Shown: positions 13,722 to 22,318, counted from the first letter of the stretch. The stretch: DNA of 35,366 nt from Clostridiales bacterium (GCA_004556395.1 SFHK01000019.1:1-35366), one strand, 5' to 3'. Translations and numbers: made by a program. The notes: a model not told the origin generated them from the sequence alone.

Positions 13722-14639
13722 TTACCAAAGACTCGTTTCGCCGACAGTTCGCGATATGTAGTTGGCGCTCGTAATCATAATCAGGTTCACGATGGAGTTG
13801 AACATATCCACCGCCGTGGAATACGAATAGTCGTTCGACGCGCCGGAGCCCAGACCCATCTTGTAAACGTATGTGCTGATAACCTCGCTCGCGGAGAGGT
13901 TCAGCGTGTTCTGCATGAGATAGATTTTCTGAAAGCCAAGGCTCATCACGGAGCCCATTCGCAGAATGAGCATGATCGTGACCGTCGGGAGAATGGTCGG
14001 GAAATCAATATGAATGACGCGGCGGAAGCGGCTGGCTCCGTCCACCTGCGCGGCCTCGTGCAGCTCGGGGCTCACGCCCGAAAGCGCGGCGAAGTAGATG
14101 ATCGAGTTATATCCAAAGTTCTGCCACACGCCGCTCCACACGTATACGTGCGGAAACACGGACGGATTTGCCAGCAGGTCGTCCGGCACCTTTCCGGAGA
14201 GCAGCCGGCCGAGCATTCCATAGATGCCGTTGAGCGGGTGCAGAATCTGATTTACGATGCTGACAAGCACGACGATGGAGATGAAATGCGGTATATAGGT
14301 GATCGTCTGCGTGATCTTCCGGAATCGATCCTTTGAAATGCTGTTCAGCGTCAGCGCGAAAATGATCGGAAACGGAAACGCCGCCGCGACCGCGTAGGCC
14401 GAAAGCAGCAGCGTGTTAACGAACACGCGCCGGAACTGATAGGAGCTTAGAAACTTCTGGAACTGATACATGCCCACCCACGGGCTGTTCCAGATGGTAT
14501 TGGTGATCGTGAATTTCTTGAATCCAATCTGTAAACCCACCATGGGTGCATAGTTGAACACAGCAACATACACCACCGGCAGCAGTAAAAACAAATAAAG
14601 CTGTCTGTACTTACGGTAAGTTCTGATGATCTTCTGCAT
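13722..14639 (-). CDS. CUT1 ABC transporter permease, LplB type
   Basis: The 305-residue product opens with a basic stretch and a first helix (LYLFLLLPVVYVAVFNYAPM), the start typical of LplB/YtcO proteins. It carries the EAA loop (ELHEAAQVDGASRFRRVIHIDFPTILPTV) and the late segment GLGSGASNDYSYSTAVDMFNSIVNLI that marks the group. An in-frame ATG 30 bases upstream is part of a strong hairpin and lacks a ribosome site; this ATG has AGAGGGG 7 bases before it. It forms the channel together with the LplC-type partner and receives substrate from the binding protein encoded upstream. Confidence 0.9.
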   Translation of the reverse strand: MQKIIRTYRKYRQLYLFLLLPVVYVAVFNYAPMVGLQIGFKKFTITNTIWNSPWVGMYQFQKFLSSYQFRRVFVNTLLLSAYAVAAAFPFPIIFALTLNSISKDRFRKITQTITYIPHFISIVVLVSIVNQILHPLNGIYGMLGRLLSGKVPDDLLANPSVFPHVYVWSGVWQNFGYNSIIYFAALSGVSPELHEAAQVDGASRFRRVIHIDFPTILPTVTIMLILRMGSVMSLGFQKIYLMQNTLNLSASEVISTYVYKMGLGSGASNDYSYSTAVDMFNSIVNLIMITSANYISRTVGETSLW

Positions 14640-14667
14640 ATTGCTGCCCCTCTGTCCGCTTTCTGCC

Positions 14668-14700
14668 ATCGCGGAACGGGTACGCAGCCCGTTCCGCGAT
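14668..14700 (-). promoter_or_regulatory. Intercistronic hairpin between binding-protein and permease genes
   Basis: ATCGCGGAACGGG (14668-14680) and CCCGTTCCGCGAT (14688-14700) are perfect 13-base complements with a seven-base loop. There is no T tract on the minus strand. Such stems usually protect the upstream binding-protein message and lower permease expression. Confidence 0.7.
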
Positions 14701-14712
14701 AACAGGGTTGAA

Positions 14713-16341
14713 TTAGCCGTTCATTCGAGTCCAGGCGCTCTGAACCGTCTCAAGGTACTTCTCGAGGCCCATCGCGTTCAGCTCGGAAAGGTAGGTGTCC
14801 CAGTATTCGTCGATGTCCTTCGTGCCGGTCACGAACGAGGAGAACATTTCGGATACGTAGCTCTCGATCACGCTCTGGAACTCGTTGATGACCTCCTGCT
14901 CGCTCTCGGTATAGATCAGGCCGAACACGGCGTTTTCCTTGTTGACATAATCCAGCTCGCGGGCGATGTTCGCGCCGATTGGCATCGTGTGGCTGTACTT
15001 GCCCTCTGTGTTTTCTATCGCGAGCTTCAGCGTCAGCTCGGAGCCGTCCATGATGGTCGGGCCGGTCTGGAACCAGTGGGTATTCTGGGAAACGCCCCAA
15101 ATGTTGTTGATTTCCTTGTATTCGCCGACAAAGCCGAGGGAGGAATATTCGCTGACGCCGACTTCGTCGCCGGTCAGATGAATCCAATTTTCGCCCTCGA
15201 TGCCGTAGCGGTTCCAAATGGTCAGCTTCGTGCCGCTGAGCTGGTCGCCAAGGCGAATCGCCAGCTCCACGTCCGGGCACTTGGAGGTTACCATGAAGAA
15301 CGCCTCGGGAATGTTGGGAACCTGCGCGCACTGACACAAACCCTCAGGGCCTTCGAGCGCGCCGATGGGCGCGTACTGAGCGCGGCGGGGATCGGTGGCG
15401 GCGAAATTCGAGGAGGACATGCGTCCGATAACGCCGACCGTCGTGGGCTCGGCCGTCACGATCGCGTTGAAGGACGTGTTGTCCTGCGTGAAGCTGAGGG
15501 TGGAAATGAGGCCTTCCTCGACGAGCGACCTGACAAACTCGCAGCCCGCCTTAAAGCCTTCGGTCGCAGGTGTAAACACGATCGTGCCGTCCTCATTGCT
15601 GAGGTAGTGATCCTGACTGTAAACGAAGGGATTCATCAGCTGGCGATACAGGCTGCTCATGACGTTGGCAGAGTTCGTCATATAGGGAATCTCATCGTCG
15701 GCAATGCCGTTGCCGTTCATGTCGTTATCGCGGAAGTAGATGAGCATGTCCCTGAACTCCTCAACGGTGGTCAGCTCCTCCAGTCCCGCGTATTCCAGAT
15801 ACGCCTCCAGCCACGGGAGATACACCTCGCTGCGGCCGGCAGCCAGGGAGTTGTTGACCGTTGCCATTGCCCGACCCAGCGCATAGATGTTGCCGTCCGG
15901 AGAGGTCAGATACATCTTGTACTGCTCCTTGGTGATGGGGTTCGCGACGAGCTCGGACAGCCGCTGGTCGAGCAGGGGCATGTCGTTCTCGACGTACTCG
16001 TTGAGCGCAACGATGCGGCCAAGCTGCGCGTACTGCTGCAGCTGCACAAGGTTGAGCTTGTAGCTGGTAATGATCACATCCGGCAGATCGCTGCCGTCGA
16101 GCATGGCCAGCTCGATCTTCTGCTTGTATTCGCCCGCATCCGCAGGAAACTTTACGAAGTCGAGATTGCAGTTCAGCTGCTCCTCGAGGTAGCGGGTCAT
16201 GGCGTTGGTTTCCCAGTCCTCGACGACCAGTACGTCGGGAACCGCGACGGTCAGCGTGATCTTCTCTTCCGCGACGGGCGCGACGGTGAAGAGCGTGAAC
16301 ACGAGCGCAAGACAGATCAGCCATACGAGCGTGCGTTTCAT
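14713..16341 (-). CDS. Extracellular substrate-binding protein of a CUT1 transporter
   Basis: The 542-residue product resembles the large LipO/YtcQ binding proteins that accompany LplB/LplC permeases. It has a signal peptide (LVWLICLALVFTLFTVAPVA), an N-terminal lobe with DVLVVEDWETNAMTRYLEEQ, the acidic calcium-loop-like stretch FRDNDMNGNGIADDEIPY near residue 205, and the C-terminal helices expected of cluster-B/D binding proteins. There is no lipobox cysteine at the signal cleavage point, unusual for a Gram-positive binding protein. ATG is preceded by AGGAGG. Its ligand cannot be told from sequence, though a complex glycan fragment is likely. A hairpin separates it from the permease genes. 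Confidence 0.88.
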   Translation of the reverse strand: MKRTLVWLICLALVFTLFTVAPVAEEKITLTVAVPDVLVVEDWETNAMTRYLEEQLNCNLDFVKFPADAGEYKQKIELAMLDGSDLPDVIITSYKLNLVQLQQYAQLGRIVALNEYVENDMPLLDQRLSELVANPITKEQYKMYLTSPDGNIYALGRAMATVNNSLAAGRSEVYLPWLEAYLEYAGLEELTTVEEFRDMLIYFRDNDMNGNGIADDEIPYMTNSANVMSSLYRQLMNPFVYSQDHYLSNEDGTIVFTPATEGFKAGCEFVRSLVEEGLISTLSFTQDNTSFNAIVTAEPTTVGVIGRMSSSNFAATDPRRAQYAPIGALEGPEGLCQCAQVPNIPEAFFMVTSKCPDVELAIRLGDQLSGTKLTIWNRYGIEGENWIHLTGDEVGVSEYSSLGFVGEYKEINNIWGVSQNTHWFQTGPTIMDGSELTLKLAIENTEGKYSHTMPIGANIARELDYVNKENAVFGLIYTESEQEVINEFQSVIESYVSEMFSSFVTGTKDIDEYWDTYLSELNAMGLEKYLETVQSAWTRMNG

Positions 16342-16390
16342 GGGTATATCCTCCTCTTATTTATTATGAACAAAGGACATCCTGCATCTC

Positions 16391-16406
16391 ATGAAAACCG
16401 TTTCAT
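16391..16406 (-). promoter_or_regulatory. Operator-like inverted repeat upstream of the binding-protein gene
   Basis: ATGAAA-ACCG-TTTCAT, arms of six bases, 50 bases upstream of the binding-protein start. It resembles LacI/CcpA-family operators in its arms, but the centre is not NCGN. Confidence 0.4.
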
Positions 16407-16418
16407 CCGTTCAACTGC

Positions 16419-16455
16419 GTTTCGGGCACAGGCTCCGAAGCCTGCGCTTCGAAAC
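16419..16455 (-). other. Two-part stem-loop after the oxidoreductase gene
   Basis: An outer stem GTTTCG/CGAAAC (16419-16424 with 16450-16455) encloses a nine-pair inner stem closed by a four-base loop. No T run follows on the minus strand, so it is more likely an mRNA-processing or stabilising stem than a full terminator. Confidence 0.5.
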
Positions 16456-16474
16456 CTGTGCGTATCCGATTCGA

Positions 16475-18079
16475 TTACCACTTGCCCTCCCAGGGGTCTG
16501 CGAGGTCGGTATCCAGCTTGCGCGTACCGGCGCTCTTCTGCTTTTCCATCGCTTCCCTGCTGAACAACTCGGTGCTCAGATACTTGGCGTCGAACTCGGA
16601 AGAGGCCGACACGTCCACGCCCGGAATCTGGCGGTTGCGCTGGCCGAGGTTCACGCCGGAGGCGATCAGCTCGTTCTGCAGATCGATTCGATTGAGGTCG
16701 CGGGGGCGGATGCGCTTCTTCACGCACAGCGCGGCCGCGGTACCGGCGGCTTCCCCCATGGAGAAGCAGCACATGATCAGGCGCGCGCCGCTCTGCGCCT
16801 CCACGTCGCTGGACAGGTTACGGCCGGCGGCGAGCAGGTTATCGAGCTTCTTGGGCACGAGCGCGCGATAGGGAATATCGTAGTATCCGCCGGGCTCAAA
16901 CTCGGCTTCGTTGCCGGGACGGCCGTTCACGTCGACCAGCTGCGCGCCGTTCGGCGGCGGCGTAGTAGAGCCCCAGCCGCCCGCGTTGCAGATGACGTAT
17001 TCCGTCTTGCCGTTGATGTCCATGGCCGCCCATTTGACGTTGCCGGGGCCTTCGTAGTTGTGAATGTCGTAGCCGTGCGTAGACATGGCGATTACATCGT
17101 CAAACTTGCGCAGGTGCGCGATGTCGGACGCGGTCAGCATGTATTCGCCCACGATGCGGCGGCTCTCGCGCACGCCCATCAGCGCGCCGGTCTGGGAAAG
17201 CCAGCTATTCTGGAAGCCGTCGATGTTTTCCTTAATCCACCTGGACAGGAAGTCGCATTCCTCGCGGCCCTCGAAATACATGCGGGTGATGTCGTGCGTA
17301 TCGACCGGGAAGCAGTTGCGGGAATGCGCGAAGCAGATGGAAACCTCGTCCATGCCGCAGTGCTCCGGACGGCCGGGCAGGTGCGTGATCCAGTTGAGAT
17401 GGTTGTCGACCTCAAAGGGCAGGGAGCCGTCCTCCAGACCCTTGCGAATCGCCTTCAGCCATCTGGGGTCGTCCGCCTTCTGGGGAGAGGTGACGTATCT
17501 GTCCCAGTCCACGCCGGACAGGATGAACTCGAGCGAGCAGGCCTGGCTCATGCCGTCGCCGGGACGGCCGCACACGGTTTCCGCACCGGCAAAGTAAGCC
17601 GCGTCGGAATCGCCGGACGCATCCACAAACTGGCTGGCCATAATCGCCTTGGGGCCGGTCTTGGTCTGAATCACAACGCCGACGATCGCGTCGCCCTCGA
17701 CGATCGCGTCGATCACCTGCGCCTGGAACAGAACCTCGCAGCCATACTTCTTGGTCATGCGGTCGAGCACCAGCTTGTGCTTCTCCGGGTCGGTATTTCT
17801 GTGCCACAGACCCTTGACCTTCTCAAGCTCGTCGAACATTTCCTTGCCGAGACCGGAAACGAAGTCCAGCGGGATATTCACGAGGCCCAGCGTCGTAAGG
17901 CCGCCCAGCGCCGTGAAGGTTTCGAGGATGACGGTCTTCATGCCGCGCTTGGCCGCCGCCATGCCCGCCGCCGTACCGGCCACGCCGCCGCCGATGACGA
18001 CCACGTCATAAAAGTCCATAACGGGAATTTCGTGCCCCTTCGCCTCAATACCGCCGGCTGTTTTCTTCAGTTCGATCAA
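16475..18079 (-). CDS. FAD-dependent oxidoreductase (FAD_oxidored family)
   Basis: The 534-residue product has a Rossmann FAD site at its start (DVVVIGGGVAGTAAGMAAAK, GGGVAG at residues 30-35) and the later GDS stretch FVDASGDSDAAYFAG. A C-terminal FAD-contact region reads GRNLSSDVEAQSGARLIMCCFSMGEAAGTAAAL. This is the FAD_oxidored family, often misnamed as xanthan lyase or putative dehydrogenase, found beside sugar transporters in Clostridia. The start is TTG, backed by GGAGGG 8 bases away; the next in-frame ATG is 20 codons inside. The ferredoxin gene ends 28 bases upstream, so the pair may exchange electrons. Substrate unknown; oxidation or reduction of the imported compound is an inference. 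Confidence 0.85.
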   Translation of the reverse strand: MIELKKTAGGIEAKGHEIPVMDFYDVVVIGGGVAGTAAGMAAAKRGMKTVILETFTALGGLTTLGLVNIPLDFVSGLGKEMFDELEKVKGLWHRNTDPEKHKLVLDRMTKKYGCEVLFQAQVIDAIVEGDAIVGVVIQTKTGPKAIMASQFVDASGDSDAAYFAGAETVCGRPGDGMSQACSLEFILSGVDWDRYVTSPQKADDPRWLKAIRKGLEDGSLPFEVDNHLNWITHLPGRPEHCGMDEVSICFAHSRNCFPVDTHDITRMYFEGREECDFLSRWIKENIDGFQNSWLSQTGALMGVRESRRIVGEYMLTASDIAHLRKFDDVIAMSTHGYDIHNYEGPGNVKWAAMDINGKTEYVICNAGGWGSTTPPPNGAQLVDVNGRPGNEAEFEPGGYYDIPYRALVPKKLDNLLAAGRNLSSDVEAQSGARLIMCCFSMGEAAGTAAALCVKKRIRPRDLNRIDLQNELIASGVNLGQRNRQIPGVDVSASSEFDAKYLSTELFSREAMEKQKSAGTRKLDTDLADPWEGKW

Positions 18080-18107
18080 TGTTTATCCCTCCCTATTCAT
18101 TATGCGA

Positions 18108-18284
18108 TCACTCTTCAATGGCGACAATCGCCTCGGACGCACAGTTGGCCGCGCAGTTTCCGCAGCCCAGACATATCTCGGGATTGATGTGCGCGCCCGT
18201 CTTCGTAACCACAATTGCGCCCACGGGACATTCGGTTTCGCACATGCCGCAAAGCGTGCAGCCCTGACTGACCTTATAAACCAT
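18108..18284 (-). CDS. Small 2[4Fe-4S] ferredoxin
   Basis: The 58-residue product has two 4Fe-4S cluster motifs, CTLCGMCETECP and CLGCGNCAANC, each Cx2Cx2Cx3C, in the clostridial-type spacing. It is an electron carrier in the cytoplasm. The ATG chosen (MVYKVSQ) is 5 bases after GGAGGTGG; an upstream in-frame ATG overlaps that ribosome site and is less likely. It lies between the regulator and the FAD oxidoreductase, so it is probably the redox partner of the latter, though the FAD protein shows no obvious cluster of its own. Confidence 0.92.
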   Translation of the reverse strand: MVYKVSQGCTLCGMCETECPVGAIVVTKTGAHINPEICLGCGNCAANCASEAIVAIEE

Positions 18285-18358
18285 ATAAGCCACCTCCATC
18301 GAAAACGGTTCTTATCCAACGTCGGAATTTCCGACCGTTCAGATGCCTTCGCCGCGTC

Positions 18359-19603
18359 TCACGTCTCGTCCTTCCGGCTTCTCCGGTATTCCAGCGGCGT
18401 CATGCCCATCTCCCGCGAAAACGTCGCCGCGAACGCGCTCGGCGTGGGAAAGCCGTTGTCCGCCGCAATCTGCGCCACGGGCGTATCGGTAAGCGCCAGC
18501 GCTTCCTTCGCGTGCTCCATGCGAACGCTCTGAAGGTATCCGTATACCGTGCAGCCCGTTTCGGCCTTGAACAGGCGCGTCAGATGATCCGGCGTAACGC
18601 CCAGTTCCTTCGCAATCGTCGACGCGGTCACGCCCTTCCGCCAGTTTGACTCGATGCGCTGCCTTGCCGCCCGCGCGTAATCGAACCCGCGCTCCGCGCC
18701 CTCGCTCGCCCCCGCGTCCGCCTTGAACTCGCTCACGGTCTTTTCCGTGCCGTGCTTGAACCAGTGCATGAACGCACTCACGTCCTTGAAGCCGCAGTTC
18801 AGCGCGATCGATTCCAGACTCTGCTTGCCCTCTCGAACCAGACGCTTGGCCAGCCCGTATCGCCGCTCGCGCAGAAAATCCGGCAGCGAAATTCCCAGCT
18901 CCTGCTTGAATTTACGCCTGAGAAGCGTGGCATCCACGTGCAGTGATTCCGAAATTTCCTTCACCGTCACGCCCTGATCGAAGTTCTTATCAAAGATCGA
19001 CATGACCTGCTCGACGATCGAGCTGTCCTTGTGCAGGAAAAACATATCCAGTTCATTTTTCGGTACATACTCGAGCAGCACCGCGTTCATCGCGTATTCA
19101 AACAGCATGGCCGTCTGCTCGATTCGAGTTTTGTCGACGAGCGGTAGCTTCATATAAAGCTCCTTCTGCCGCGTCCGATCCGTGCTGATCGGCAGGTCGC
19201 TCTCCGCCGGGATCTCGTCGTTCAGGCGAAACTGCCCGATATACATCAGCGCTACCAGTCGTCCGTTATAGGTCATGGGAACGACGTATTCATCCAGCCC
19301 CGCGTAGCACCTTACCCACACGGGTCTTAAATAGCTGTTCTGATCAAACATCCGCTTCGGACTTCCGAAATGATTCTCGACACAGGCCACCCGCCCGCCG
19401 GGTCCCTCAATCATGCTGCGACAATACTCGCACGTGTGCGTGCACATTTCATACCCGCGCCGTCCGAACAGCCTTTCCAGCCGCAGGAAGCCCGAATTGT
19501 CGTATACCACGATTTTCGCGCCTGTCAGAGCCGCAGCCGTGTCGATGAGCTCCAGCAGTTTCTGCCCGAACATGGGGTAATCCGTTCTGCCAACCTGTTT
19601 CAC
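18359..19603 (-). CDS. PocR-type sensor with two AraC DNA-binding domains
   Basis: The 414-residue product has an N-terminal PocR-like sensory domain (about 10-165). It contains a Cys/His cluster (CTHTCEYCRSMIEGPGG, then VACVENHFGSP) and the VRCYAGLDEYVVPMTYNGRLVALMYIGQF core. Two complete AraC helix-turn-helix units follow. Unit one, about residues 195-300, includes VKEISESLHVDATLLRRKFKQ and SLESIALNCGFKDVSAFMHW. Unit two, about 312-412, includes STIAKELGVTPDHLTRLFKA and PVAQIAADNGFPTPSAFAAT. The GTG start has GGAGGAG 5 bases away and follows a good promoter; the longer frame into AT-rich DNA is rejected. PocR domains bind small hydroxylated ligands such as 1,3-propanediol. It likely controls the downstream ferredoxin/oxidoreductase/ABC genes, which follow 74 bases away in the same direction. 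Confidence 0.87.
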   Translation of the reverse strand: MKQVGRTDYPMFGQKLLELIDTAAALTGAKIVVYDNSGFLRLERLFGRRGYEMCTHTCEYCRSMIEGPGGRVACVENHFGSPKRMFDQNSYLRPVWVRCYAGLDEYVVPMTYNGRLVALMYIGQFRLNDEIPAESDLPISTDRTRQKELYMKLPLVDKTRIEQTAMLFEYAMNAVLLEYVPKNELDMFFLHKDSSIVEQVMSIFDKNFDQGVTVKEISESLHVDATLLRRKFKQELGISLPDFLRERRYGLAKRLVREGKQSLESIALNCGFKDVSAFMHWFKHGTEKTVSEFKADAGASEGAERGFDYARAARQRIESNWRKGVTASTIAKELGVTPDHLTRLFKAETGCTVYGYLQSVRMEHAKEALALTDTPVAQIAADNGFPTPSAFAATFSREMGMTPLEYRRSRKDET

Positions 19604-19694
19604 GGCATCTCCTCCGAAAGCGCCGCCGTCAGCGGCTGTTTGCGGCTCGGTCTGCGTCGCGGGTGATTTCCTGTTCAAAATCTTTACAAAACCG

Positions 19695-19723
19695 ATTATA
19701 CAGGGTCGACCCGGTTCGCGCAA
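19695..19723 (-). promoter_or_regulatory. Promoter of the PocR/AraC regulator operon
   Basis: On the minus strand TTGCGC (19718-19723), 17 bases, and perfect TATAAT (19695-19700), 92 bases before the GTG start. A ten-base palindrome sits in the spacer. Confidence 0.7.
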
Positions 19724-20009
19724 TGATAAAAGAATATAAAATCTATCAAATTTCCGATATTCCACAATTAATATCGTGTTTTTGTATGTTCTGACGTATT
19801 TTTTACCAGTTAAATCCATTATTTCAGTGTGAAACGACCTTTCAGACACATTATCCTTCTTGCTCCGGTCGTTTCAAAACATTCTACATTTACCGTTTAT
19901 TAATATTAAACATCTTCAAACCAACCGTCCCCTGCGCACTCCACTCCTCCACCGCGGCCGTCTTCCGTCATTCTTTCGCGCAACTTAACGCGTCGGCGGC
20001 CGGACGCAT

Positions 20010-20038
20010 TTGCCAAATCGGCGAATGTGGTATATAAT
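20010..20038 (+). promoter_or_regulatory. Promoter of pta-ackA
   Basis: TTGCCA (20010-20015), 17-base spacer and perfect TATAAT (20033-20038), 63 bases before the pta start. Confidence 0.78.
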
Positions 20039-20101
20039 ATTATGGAAGAAATGTGCGGCAGCGGCCGCGAATACATGAATTTCTGTCGGGAGGATACAAT
20101 C

Positions 20102-21085
20102 ATGGCGATCATTGACAAAATCATTGCCCAGGCGAAGTCCAACGTGAAGCACATCGTGCTGCCCGAAGGCGAGGAAACCAGAAATATTCAGGCTGCCCGC
20201 AAAATCGCGGACGCCGGCATCGCGAAGCTGACCGTGCTCGGCGATCCCGAGAAAGTAAAGGCCGTCGCCGCCGAAACGAACACCTGCCTGTGCGGCATCG
20301 AAATCGTGGATCCCAAAACCAGCGAGAAGGCCGCTTCCTACGCCTCCGCCCTGTATGAGCTGCGCAAGGCCAAGGGCATGACCGAGGAAGAAGCCGCCAG
20401 GAAGGTGCAGGATCCCATGTTCTACGGCGTGATGATGGTGAAGATGGGCGATGCCGACGGTCTCGTATCCGGCGCGATCCATTCCACCGGCGACATGCTG
20501 CGCCCCGCGCTGCAGATCATCAAGTGCAAGCCCGGCATCAAGACCGTGTCCTCCTGCTTCATGATGGAGTCCCCCATCGAGGAGTACGGCGTGATGATCT
20601 TCTCCGACTGCGCCGTCATCCCGAACCCCACCGCCGAGGAGCTGGCCAACATCGCCGTCGCGGCCGCCGAGAGCGCCCGCACGCTGGCCGGCATCGAGCC
20701 GAAGGTCGCCATGCTTTCCTTCTCCACCAAGGGCAGCGCCAAGCACGACAACGTGACCAAGGTGCAGGAAGCCACCTGTCTCGCCAGGGAGCTCGCGCCC
20801 GAGCTCAAGCTGGACGGCGAGCTGCAGCTGGACGCTGCCATCGTGCCCTCCGTCGGCGCGCTGAAGGCGCCCGGCAGCGAGGTTGCGGGGCATGCCAACG
20901 TGCTCGTGTTCCCCGACCTGCAGGCGGGCAACATCGGCTATAAGCTCGTGCAGCGCTTCGGCAAGGCCGAGGCCTACGGCCCCATCCTTCAGGGCATCGC
21001 CAAGCCCTGCAACGATCTGAGCCGCGGCTGCTCCGTGGACGACATCGTCGCCACCGTCGCGATCACCGCCGTTCAGGCGCAGTAA
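20102..21085 (+). CDS. pta: Phosphate acetyltransferase
   Basis: The 327-residue product is a short-form Pta, which converts acetyl-CoA and phosphate into acetyl phosphate. Typical stretches: HIVLPEGEETRNIQAARKIA near the N-terminus, GLVSGAIHSTGDMLRPALQI, and, towards the C-terminus, the PTA family block with NVLVFPDLQAGNIGYKLVQR and GPILQGIAKPCNDLSRGCS. The length matches the catalytic-domain-only enzymes of Clostridia. ATG has GGGAGGA 7 bases upstream; an upstream in-frame start inside the promoter region is rejected. ackA follows after 16 bases, so the two form the acetate/ATP-yielding operon. Confidence 0.96.
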   Translation: MAIIDKIIAQAKSNVKHIVLPEGEETRNIQAARKIADAGIAKLTVLGDPEKVKAVAAETNTCLCGIEIVDPKTSEKAASYASALYELRKAKGMTEEEAARKVQDPMFYGVMMVKMGDADGLVSGAIHSTGDMLRPALQIIKCKPGIKTVSSCFMMESPIEEYGVMIFSDCAVIPNPTAEELANIAVAAAESARTLAGIEPKVAMLSFSTKGSAKHDNVTKVQEATCLARELAPELKLDGELQLDAAIVPSVGALKAPGSEVAGHANVLVFPDLQAGNIGYKLVQRFGKAEAYGPILQGIAKPCNDLSRGCSVDDIVATVAITAVQAQ

Positions 21086-21101
21086 CAAAGGAGAAAGACG
21101 C

Positions 21102-22310
21102 ATGAAAATTCTCGTCATCAACGCCGGTTCCTCTTCCCTCAAGTATCAGCTGATCGACATGGACACCCAGCTGGTCGTCGCCAAGGGTCTGGCCGAGCGC
21201 ATCGGCATGGATACCGGCAAGCTCACCCATAAATACGGCAGGGACTGCGAAGAGAAGTTCGTTGTGGACACCTGCTTCAAGGATCACACCTCCGCCATCC
21301 AGCTGGTTCTGGAAGCGCTGGTGGACAAGGATCACGGCGTGATCGCGGACGTGAAGGAAATCGGCGCGGTCGGCCACCGCGTGCTGCACGGCGGCGACAA
21401 GTTCACCGCCAGCTGCATCGTGGACGACGCGTGCAAGAAGGCCATTCGCGACTGCTTCCCCCTGGGCCCGCTCCACAACCCCGCCAACCTGCAGGGCATT
21501 CTGGCCTGCGAGGCGGTCATGCCCGGCACGCCGCAGGTTGCCGTGTTCGACACCGCGTTCCATCAGACCATGCCGCCGGAGGCCTATATGTACGGCATCC
21601 CGATGGAGTATTATAAGAAGTACGCCATCCGCCGCTACGGCTTCCACGGCACCAGCCACCGCTTCGTATCCGGCCGCGCCATCGAAATTCTGAAGGCGAA
21701 CGGCAAGAAGGCGGACAAGATCGTCATCTGCCACCTGGGCAACGGCTCCTCGCTGTCCGCGGTCGTAAACGGCAAGTGCGTGGATACCTCCATGGGTCTC
21801 ACGCCGCTGGAGGGCGTTCTGATGGGCACCCGCTCCGGTTCTCTGGATCCCGCCGTTGTCGAGTGCATCGCCAACAACGAGCACATGACCGTCACCGAAA
21901 CGCTGAACGTTCTCAATAAGAAGAGCGGTCTTCTGGGCATCAGCGGCGCTTCCAGCGACATGCGCGACGTGAACAAGGCCGCCGAGGAAGGCAACAAGGA
22001 CGCGCAGCTGGCGCTCGACATGTGGGCCTACGGCATCCGCAAGTACATCGGCGCCTACGCCGCGGCGATGGGCGGAATCGACGCGCTGATCTTCACCGCC
22101 GGCATCGGCGAAAACGACGCCGCCGGCCGCGCCAAGGTGTGCGAGGGTCTGTCCTTCTTAGGCATCGAGATCGACGAAGCGAAGAACAAGGTTCGCGGCG
22201 AAGAAGCCTGCATCTCCAAGGACGGCGCGCCCGTTCAGGTCTGGGTCATTCCCACCAACGAGGAGCTGGCCATCGCGCTGGATACGCTGGCGCTCACCGA
22301 GGGCAAATAA
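21102..22310 (+). CDS. ackA: Acetate kinase
   Basis: The 402-residue product makes ATP and acetate from acetyl phosphate. Motifs in order: NAGSSSLKYQLI at the N-terminus (Asn7), GHRVLHGGDKF, the family block GFHGTSHRFVSGRA, HLGNGSSLSAVVNGKCVDTS, GVLMGTRSGSLDP and the nucleotide-site FTAGIGENDA. Length is standard. ATG follows AAAGGAG after 8 bases. It is co-transcribed with pta, 16 bases upstream. Acetate formation with substrate-level ATP gain fits a fermentative anaerobe. Confidence 0.97.
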   Translation: MKILVINAGSSSLKYQLIDMDTQLVVAKGLAERIGMDTGKLTHKYGRDCEEKFVVDTCFKDHTSAIQLVLEALVDKDHGVIADVKEIGAVGHRVLHGGDKFTASCIVDDACKKAIRDCFPLGPLHNPANLQGILACEAVMPGTPQVAVFDTAFHQTMPPEAYMYGIPMEYYKKYAIRRYGFHGTSHRFVSGRAIEILKANGKKADKIVICHLGNGSSLSAVVNGKCVDTSMGLTPLEGVLMGTRSGSLDPAVVECIANNEHMTVTETLNVLNKKSGLLGISGASSDMRDVNKAAEEGNKDAQLALDMWAYGIRKYIGAYAAAMGGIDALIFTAGIGENDAAGRAKVCEGLSFLGIEIDEAKNKVRGEEACISKDGAPVQVWVIPTNEELAIALDTLALTEGK

Positions 22311-22318
22311 AGACTTCG

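Larger units (their letters stand above)
19604..20101. other. AT-rich intergenic region with divergent promoters
   Basis: No gene is seen here. It holds the promoter of the PocR regulator (minus) at 19695-19723 and the pta promoter (plus) at 20010-20038. A 10-base inverted repeat TGAAACGACC (19830-19839) / GGTCGTTTCA (19867-19876) sits near the centre, and a GGGTCGACCC palindrome at 19703-19712 lies in the PocR promoter spacer, where it could bind a repressor. The AT content is much higher than around it. Confidence 0.6.

Noticed and set aside
16391..16406. Classical CcpA cre site
   Set aside because: The arms fit, but the centre is ACCG rather than NCGN, so it is reported only as an operator-like repeat.
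19604..19849. 82-residue N-terminal extension of the PocR/AraC regulator
   Set aside because: It runs through AT-rich promoter DNA; the GTG at 19603 has a good ribosome site and follows a TTGCGC-17-TATAAT promoter.
20027..20101. Upstream start for pta
   Set aside because: It would begin within the promoter spacer; the ATG at 20102 has a proper ribosome site and gives the standard Pta N-terminus.
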